A stretch of DNA of 64,000 nucleotides from Clarkia xantiana subsp. parviflora (taxonomy: Eukaryota > Streptophyta > Magnoliopsida > Myrtales > Onagraceae), in assembly GCA_036873135.1 (NCBI GenBank), contig JAPTYO010000012.1, forward strand, positions 12,098,090 to 12,162,089. The letters are read 5' to 3'. The position numbers and the translations under genes were made by a program. The notes under the pieces are model-generated. The model was not told the DNA's origin. It was given only the letters and a program-made list of their open reading frames with translations, and made no database searches. Below, piece after piece: positions 57,847 to 64,000 of the stretch; position 1 is the first letter of the stretch; every line of letters begins with the position of its first letter.

Positions 57847-58449
57847 TGTTAGATTACGGGGAGTAATCTCTACGGATACTTAAACAAGGTACATGCTAGT
57901 AATTAGAATTTCGCAACGGAAGTTTCACACATACCTTTAAGATGATCCGTAGACCCGAGATCTTCTCTGGAGGGAGTTCACGATCCTCCGGTCGGGACCC
58001 GTAGAGGTTCTTGATAGATAAGCCCTACGTGGTGCAAGCTCCACAGCAAAGCCTCAGATCAATTCTTGCCACGGGGACAGATCTCTGGAGAGTTTGCTCG
58101 AAGGCAATTTGGCACACCATTGGTGAGGGATATGGTTCGGCCGAAACTGTCAGGGTGTGGGGTTTAGGGTTTTTCTCTCTAAAACACTCTTGTGAGGGAA
58201 TTGTGATTAACCCTAAAAATACCCTAACACCTCTTATTTATAGGAGGAGTAAAGTAGACAAAAGTCCACTTTAACCCCTCCTATGGTTTCGGCCGGCCAC
58301 ATGCATAGGGAGGCCCAATTTTGGGCCTCTCATGTCAGTTGGGATTTGGGTCTAGCTAATTACCCTAATGTGACATTTACCCAAGTTCATTAGGTAAACT
58401 ATACATATTATGGGCTACCAATTACGGCGCCCATTACCATATGCTTACA
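57847..58449 (-). repeat. 5' LTR of Copia-Y4
   Basis: A 603-bp LTR; reading down from 58449 it starts TGTAAGCATATGGTAATGGG and ends GTAATCTAACA at 57847. Next come one base and the PBS TGGTATCAGAGC. A TATAAATA box lies on the minus strand near 58240. Compared with the 3' LTR it is 26 bp longer; the 3' LTR lacks the GTTCTTG-containing stretch after CCCGTAGAGG. Confidence 0.9.
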
Positions 58450-60365
58450 CATGTCACGTGTCGAGATGAAAGGTCTAAAATACCCCTCATGGGCGGAAAA
58501 ATGAAACAGGCGTCTCTTCATGTTCTCCTCTCTGTCACTTTAGATTAAAAATACGAAAACTTCCCATTTCACTCTACCCATAATTTCTCTCCAAAAAACT
58601 GAAGAACCCAAGAATCCAAAACTAGGGTTTGGTGCGACAGCGACTTGGAGGGTTCTCCGGCGAAGAAAACGTGTGATTTCCGTACGGACATGCGGGGAAG
58701 GTGATATGAAGACAAGGGCTGGAAGGTGACGCCACTGTAGGCATAGCGGATGACCAATTTTCGGGTTCAGTAAGATGGCTTCATCTTCTGGTAAGTCATT
58801 TCTACACTTATTTGTTTCTATCGGTTGTATTTTTATAGATTTTCTGAAAATTGAAAATAAATTTGTATACAATTTTTTATTTTGCATGGAGGATCTGTTA
58901 AAAGTAGGTGAATAATTGTAGTACAAGTACTACTTAGGAGATTTTGGAGACAATGTAAGATGAAAAACTGAAACTTGAAGAAGTTGAAAGTTGAAACTGA
59001 AACTTGAAGAACAGATTTTTAATTAAAGTTGAAATTGAAACTTGATGCCTTACATTTTTGTGAGTGAAGTTGGGTATGTTGGCTGATTAGAGGTGGAAAA
59101 ATTGAAACTTGATGCCTTAAACTGATTTTAGTTTTTAGGGTTTTGTTAAAAAATCAAATTGAAGAATTAATTCAAGGGTTTTGGTTTCGGGTAACTGTGA
59201 ACTGTATGTGTGTTATATGTTATGGTATGTTATGTTCTTTGTATTTTGGTTTCAAGTTTGGTTGTATCAAGTTTCTTGCATATTTTGAAAAAATATGGGT
59301 GTATATGATCTGTAAAATATTAAAATTTGCAAAGTTTAACCAAAGTTGCAGGTGAATGTGATTTATTTTACCAAACCGTATTATGTAGGAGAGTCTTATT
59401 TTAAACAAAGAACAAGAGTTCAAAGCTTATTTATTCACAAAGTAGAAAAGTCAGACTGTTAAAACCAACATGATGGGTCTTTCAGACCTACCGTTTTAAC
59501 AACAAAAATTAAAATTGAATTATTACGTTCCAAATATTTGGTTGTGTCTAATCTTTCATGAATATGTTTTGCTGTGGATTTGAGAGCACTCCCTGAGACC
59601 TCGGAGGAATATCCCATTACGGTGGAGATAAACCACTATGATGCGTTCATAATTGAAGACCATGGTCATATCAACAAATATGTTGGCCAAGTTGACTATA
59701 TGGAGATTTCAAGATACCCCCGTTCAGTGAGTTATTAAATGAGTTGAGGGCGAAATATGGCTATTCGGAGTGGGGTATGATACAATATAGGAAGTATGTT
59801 CCTGATTGTATCGTTTTACAGCTGATCATGGGTAGGTCTGTGCCCTGGTCTCCTCCCACTGCTTGGGAGCCTACGGTTTCATGTTCTATTTCACTCCCCG
59901 ATGGGGGTTCTTTTCACCCTTCCCTCACGGTGACTGGGGTGATGTTATGACATGCATCCTAGAGGTGCAATTATGCAGCTTTACTTGGTGAAGGATAATG
60001 TAGTTGGGTTATCAAATCTGTCGGCGACCAACACTGACGGGAGTAGTCGAAGAATCGATGGAGAAGGTCAACACAATAACCCCAATGCCGAGGGTGAGGG
60101 TGAGCTAACTATATCCCAATTTAGGGCTTGTATGGAAGAGCTGGTTGATTTGTTGGCACAAGATGCAACGGACAACAAAAGAGATGTGGCAGCAGAAAGA
60201 TATGTTGAGGAGACTGCCCCAAACACAGATAAAGATGGAGAAGTGGCAGCAGAAAGAGTTGTTGAGGAGACTAAAGCTCCTATCTATGTCGATTCATCCC
60301 CACACACATATGAGAGGCTTCCACTAGTGAAGAAGGTGATATATTATGAGTTTGCTGATTTTTAA

Positions 60366-60780
60366 TGTTTCAAAATCTAAGATATGTTTTACAATTGGTG
60401 TCTGGGCAGTTTAGGGTTGTTGATTGTATATGTAGTTGAGATATTGATTAAAATTGGTGTGTCTCGAAGTTTACGTTTGTTGATTTCTGATTTCTGATGT
60501 CTGAAAACTGAGATATTGATTACAATTGGTGTCTGGAAGATTAGGTTTGTTGATTTCTGTTGTCTGATGGCTTCTGGAAGATTAGGTTTGTTGATTTCTG
60601 ATGTCTGCAATTTCGAGATTTGATTAAAATTGGTGTCTGGAAGTTTAGGTTTGTTGATTTCTAGTGTCTGGAAATTTGTGATATGATTAAAATTGGCGTC
60701 TGTAAGTTTAGGTTTGTTGATTTCTGATGTCTGAAAACTGATATACTGATTACAATTGGCAACTGGTGTCTACAAAATAT
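60366..60780 (+). repeat. GATGTCTG tandem repeats in a MULE intron
   Basis: About six imperfect units of roughly 55-75 bp built from AATTGGTGTCTGGAAG, TTAGGTTTGTTGATTTCTG and ATGTCTGAAAACTGAGATAT. The same words recur at 62250-62540 and 63850-64000, in other non-coding parts of the same gene. Confidence 0.75.
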
Positions 60781-62229
60781 GAGGATGGTGACACTGGAAC
60801 AGAGGAGGAGGAGGATACCGTATAAAACTGTTCCTTCCTCCAAGAGTGTCTCAGATGAAAACTGGGAGCCTAGAGATGGGTATGACCTACACAACACGGA
60901 GTCTGAAGATGCTCATACTGACAGATGGCATAAAGTTTCTGAAGAGACAACATGGGTGGAGAAGGCGAACAATGTAGAAAGGAGGAAGGCCGTTGTAGGT
61001 GGGAAGAAAAGGTTACGAGAGAACACGAGAATGCTGCATGTTAGTGTACTCTCTTTAGCTTATTAGTAATGTTGTATTATGTAGGTTTAACGGGTGACTG
61101 TTAAATGTTGTTCTGCAGATGGAAATCCACCATCTGTTCCTCAGGATGAAGAGGTTGATGAGTTGATGATGTTGGATGAGATGGATGGGGACCATAGTGA
61201 TGATGCACCCGAGGAGTTGCTTCACAACAGCACGAGCCTCGCTTCTTATACAATGTCTGATGAAGATGAAGTTGTAAGTCATACTCGGTTCCCTGAGTAC
61301 AATGACAGTTTAGTTGCCAATGCCCCCCACCAGACTTGCGGATCGGTCTTCTATTCCCGAACGCGGAAGCATTCCGATAGGTGCTGGCTGAGCACAGTAT
61401 AGCGCACAGATACGCGTATAGGTTTCAGAACAACAACAAGTGTAAGGTGGACGTTGTATGTAAGAAGAAGTGTGGATGGAGGATATACGCTTCGAAGGTA
61501 CATAATGAGGAAAGCCTGCAGGTTCAATACTATGCTTAACCTTGTTGAGATGCAAGTTTATGCTTTTCCAGTTTAATTATTTTGGTTTTGACTCGTTTTT
61601 TTTTTTTTTTTTGTGCAAACTTTCAGGTGAAGACTTTCAACAATAAGCACAAGAAATATTGTATTGTGCTTAGGACAAGGCAAATCAACAAGAAATGGTT
61701 GGTTAAACATTATATGGAGAAATATAGAGAGCAGAGGCTTAACACCGGGTACATTGTCAAGGAGCTTGCGAAAGACAAACATTTCGACGTAAGTCGATTC
61801 ACTGTTCGCAATTCTTGTAAGATGATGGATGAAATAATCATAGGCGAGAGGGAGAGACAAATTGGGATTCCTTGGGAATACGTTGTTGCGGTCTTGACAG
61901 CCAATCGACGGAGTACAGTGGGAGTTTCTATGAACAATGGGAGATTCCTCCAATTTTACATGTGCTTAGAAGCTTGTAAGACCAAGTTCCGTGCGTGCAG
62001 ACCTTTCTTTGGTCTAGACGGCTATCACCTAAAGGGTGCGGAATTTGGTCAAATTCTCTCCGTCGTGGGACAGGATGCAAATCATAGTGTTTTTCCAATT
62101 GTTGTAGCTTGGGTAGAGGCAGAGGCGTATGACTCCTGGGTGTGGTTCCTTGAATGACTCAAAAATGAAATTGGCACAAGTCCAGAAGGAAAGAGTTGGG
62201 TTATCATGTCTGATAGACAGAAGGTAAGA

Positions 62230-62560
62230 TATTTCAGATTTGTTAATATTTGAGGTTGATATTTCAACTTTGCAGATTTCTAATGTTTGAAAATCTGAGA
62301 TATCTTTTAAAATTTGTGTATGGAGAGTTTAGGGTTTGTCTGAAATTTGAAATTTAAGATATTCATTAATATTGATGTCTGAAACCCTAAATATTGATTA
62401 ATATTGATGTCTGCAATTTGAGATTTGATTAAAACAGGTGTCTGGTAGTTCAGGTTTGTTGATTTCTGATGTCTGAAATTTGAGATATTGATTAGTATTG
62501 ATGTCTGAACTTTTGATAATTTTTAATGACTGAAAATTGGGGTTTTGTTGAATGTTCTCG
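62230..62560 (+). repeat. Second GATGTCTG repeat block in a MULE intron
   Basis: Lies between the exon ending SDRQK|GTAAG and the exon that begins after TTCTCGTAG near 62564. Units contain ATTGATGTCTGAAA, TTTGAGATATTGATTA and GGTGTCTGG(T/A)AGTT. It is clearly related to 60366-60780. Confidence 0.7.
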
Positions 62561-63490
62561 TAGGGTCTAGTCGATGCCATTGCGGTGACATTTCCGGATT
62601 CGGAACATAGGAGATGTGTCCGACATCCATGAAAATATAAAGGCCGAAGGATGGAAGGGAGTTGCCATCAAAGACCATGTCTACGCAGCTGCTTCTTCTT
62701 ATCTCGTTCATAAGCATCGGGAGCACATGGATGCTTTGAGGAGATTGAACCCAAATGTTTTCAACTACCTAAACCAAATACCTCGTGAACAATGGGCAAG
62801 GTGTTACTTCCCTGAATGGTCTAAAGCTGATAACATCTTGAACAACCTCAACGAGTCCTGGAACAATGTTATAAATGATGCGAGGAGAAAACGGATTATC
62901 TCAGCCTTCGAACTTATTAGGCAGAAACTGATGAAGCAGTTCCAATTTAAGAGGGAGGACACCAGAAAATGGAGAGGGGGGTTGGGTCCGAACATTTTGA
63001 AGAAGATCAGAAGGGGGCATCTGTGGCAATGTCCTGCAACATGACCTACTCAGGTGACCGTCACTATGAAATAGAATATCCAGGAAGTGTGTATGTTGTC
63101 AATCTAGAGGATCAGGTATGCACCTGCCGGCAATATCAGATAACTGGTCTGCCATGTGGCCACGCATTGAGATGCACGCGTCAAGAATCCAAACCTCTAT
63201 CCACTTTTGTTCATCCAAGTTTTACCAAGGAGGCCATGTTGAGGTCATATGAGCGGGTCGTGTATCCTGTGCCGAGTGAGGAGTTTTGGGAACCTCAAAA
63301 AAACCAGACCATCTTGCCTCCGAAGTTTAAAAGACAATCTGGGAGATCCCGAAAGATCCGGAAAAGGCCTAGCCACGAGGCTGGGCCTTCAAGATTAAGG
63401 AGGACTTGGAAGATCAAGTGCTCTATTTGCAAAAGCGGAGAGCACAACCGAAGAGGATGCCATTTAAATCCCTCGAGACAAGTTTGTTAA

Positions 63491-64000
63491 TGTTTCAAAA
63501 ACGATTAAATTTCCAATTTTTTCAATGACTTAGAATAATGTGAATGCTGTTGAGATTGCTGTGACTGAAGAGGGGGCCTTTGCTGTTGTGGAGGTGGCCT
63601 CTACTGCTGCTGTGGAGGGTGCATCTGCTGCTGTGGAGACGCCGAACGTTCTTGTTGATAAGGTAGTTTCCATTGGTAGATTTTATTTTAGTTGCAATGG
63701 AAAAACTGAGAATGCTGCTTTTTCAGGGTGATTCTGACTGGCTAGCATCACCTTGGGATGATCAAGGTGTAGCTGAATCTAGAAAAACGAAAGCATCTAA
63801 GCACAAGCACACTTCGGTATGTATTGTTCTTTGGCAAGCAGTTATGTTGATTTTATGATGTTTGGGTTTTAAGTACTGTTTTTATTTGATATATGGGTTT
63901 TAAAAACAGTTGATATTTGATGTCTAAGTTATAACAGAGCTGATGAATATTGATGTCTGAGTTTTAGAGCATAGTACATATTTGATGTCTGGGTTTTAAG
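63491..64000 (+). other. Tail of the MULE gene region
   Basis: After the stop at 63488-63490 a further open stretch (63540-63663) reads VNAVEIAVTEEGAFAVVEVA, an alanine/valine-rich repeat-like segment ending at a GT donor. Another exon-like piece (63727-63815) ends KTKASKHKHTS. These could be additional exons if the apparent stop lies in an intron. From 63850 the GATGTCTG repeats return (TTGATATTTGATGTCTAAG, ATTGATGTCTGAG). The right terminus of the element is outside the window. Confidence 0.4.

Larger units (their letters stand above)
48787..58449 (-). mobile_element. Copia-Y4: full-length copy with both LTRs and target duplication
   Basis: A 9663-bp insertion. CATGT flanks both sides (48782-48786 and 58450-58454). 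LTRs: 58449-57847 (5', 603 bp) and 49363-48787 (3', 577 bp), starting TGTAAGCATATGG and ending ATCTAACA. The PBS TGGTATCAGAGCCCG lies at about 57831-57845 and the PPT (GGGGAGTGGGAGC) at about 49364-49376. Between them are the long leader, an integrase tail (minus strand around 52640-52700), the linker and a broken pol. It carries no long open frame, and a hAT pair is inserted at 53093-54360. It is non-autonomous and inert. Confidence 0.93.
58455..63490 (+). pseudogene. MuDR-type Mutator transposase gene, degenerate
   Basis: A multi-exon MULE transposase. A possible first exon (ATGGCTTCATCTTCTG, 58775-58790) ends at a GTAAGT donor. The N-terminal part has EINHYDAFIIEDHG and KYGYSEWGMIQYRKYVPD (59625-59820) in different frames. 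The MuDR DNA-binding domain: LRIGLLFPNAEAFR, a TAG at 61378-61380, then HRYAYRFQNN and VVCKKKCGWRIYASK. After an intron (about 61498-61626) comes the transposase core: RACRPFFGLDGYHLKGAEFG (first catalytic Asp), ILSVVGQDANHSVFPIVVAW, a TGA at 62155-62157, then VIMSDRQK. After another intron: AVTFPDSEHRRCVRH, a frameshift, WKGVAIKDHVYAAASSY and NNLNESWNNVINDARRK. A frameshift near 63000 precedes the SWIM zinc finger CTCRQYQITGLPCGHALRC and a zinc knuckle CSICKSGEHNRRGC. Domains are complete in order but the stops and frameshifts make it inactive. Confidence 0.88.

Overview
This is nuclear DNA of a flowering plant, most likely a dicot. The evidence is two intron-rich genes with GT-AG introns, dense nested LTR retrotransposons, plant-type hAT, Harbinger and Mutator elements, and an MLO protein ending in the D-F-S-F tetrapeptide known from dicot clade V. 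I cannot name the species.

Only two intact host genes are visible, both on the minus strand and both MLO family (seven-transmembrane plasma-membrane proteins with a C-terminal calmodulin-binding region). MLO-1 (7906-11672, 15 exons, 543 aa) looks like clade III. MLO-2 (32627-36749, 14 exons, 557 aa) looks like clade V, the clade that contains powdery-mildew susceptibility genes. I traced both exon by exon; each sums to a complete frame with canonical splice sites.

Layout. 1-1285: two possible minus-strand exons, not recognised. 1290-5560: fragment of a Copia family (called Copia-Y here, copy Y1) with a Mutator-like MITE inside. 5780-7690: 3' end and LTR of a Tat-type gypsy element (family Tat-S). 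7906-11672: MLO-1. 11673-16296: AT-rich spacer with two hAT MITEs. 16297-31647: a nested block made of Copia-X, Tat-T and Copia-Y2. 31865-32397: a MITE. 32627-36749: MLO-2. 37620-39081: a Harbinger MITE and a long-TIR MITE. 39713-48660: gypsy Tat-S2, split by Copia-Y3. 48787-58449: full-length Copia-Y4 with a hAT inside a hAT. About 58455-64000: a degenerate MuDR-type Mutator transposase gene, running off the window.

Main discovery. The block between the two MLO genes contains two retrotransposons that each appear as oppositely oriented halves. Copia-X has its 5' LTR and gag on the plus strand at 16302-17928, and its protease to 3' LTR on the minus strand at 27976-24180. Copia-Y2 has its 5' LTR to integrase on the minus strand at 23180-18870, and its RT to 3' LTR on the plus strand at 28340-31642. 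The outer flanks of each pair match as reverse-complemented 5-bp target-site duplications (ATAAT/ATTAT and TAACA/TGTTA). One inversion of about 9.5 kb with ends near 18870 and 28338 restores both elements at once, and also the Tat-T element nested in Copia-X. I see no new enzymatic or defence system; the novelty is structural.
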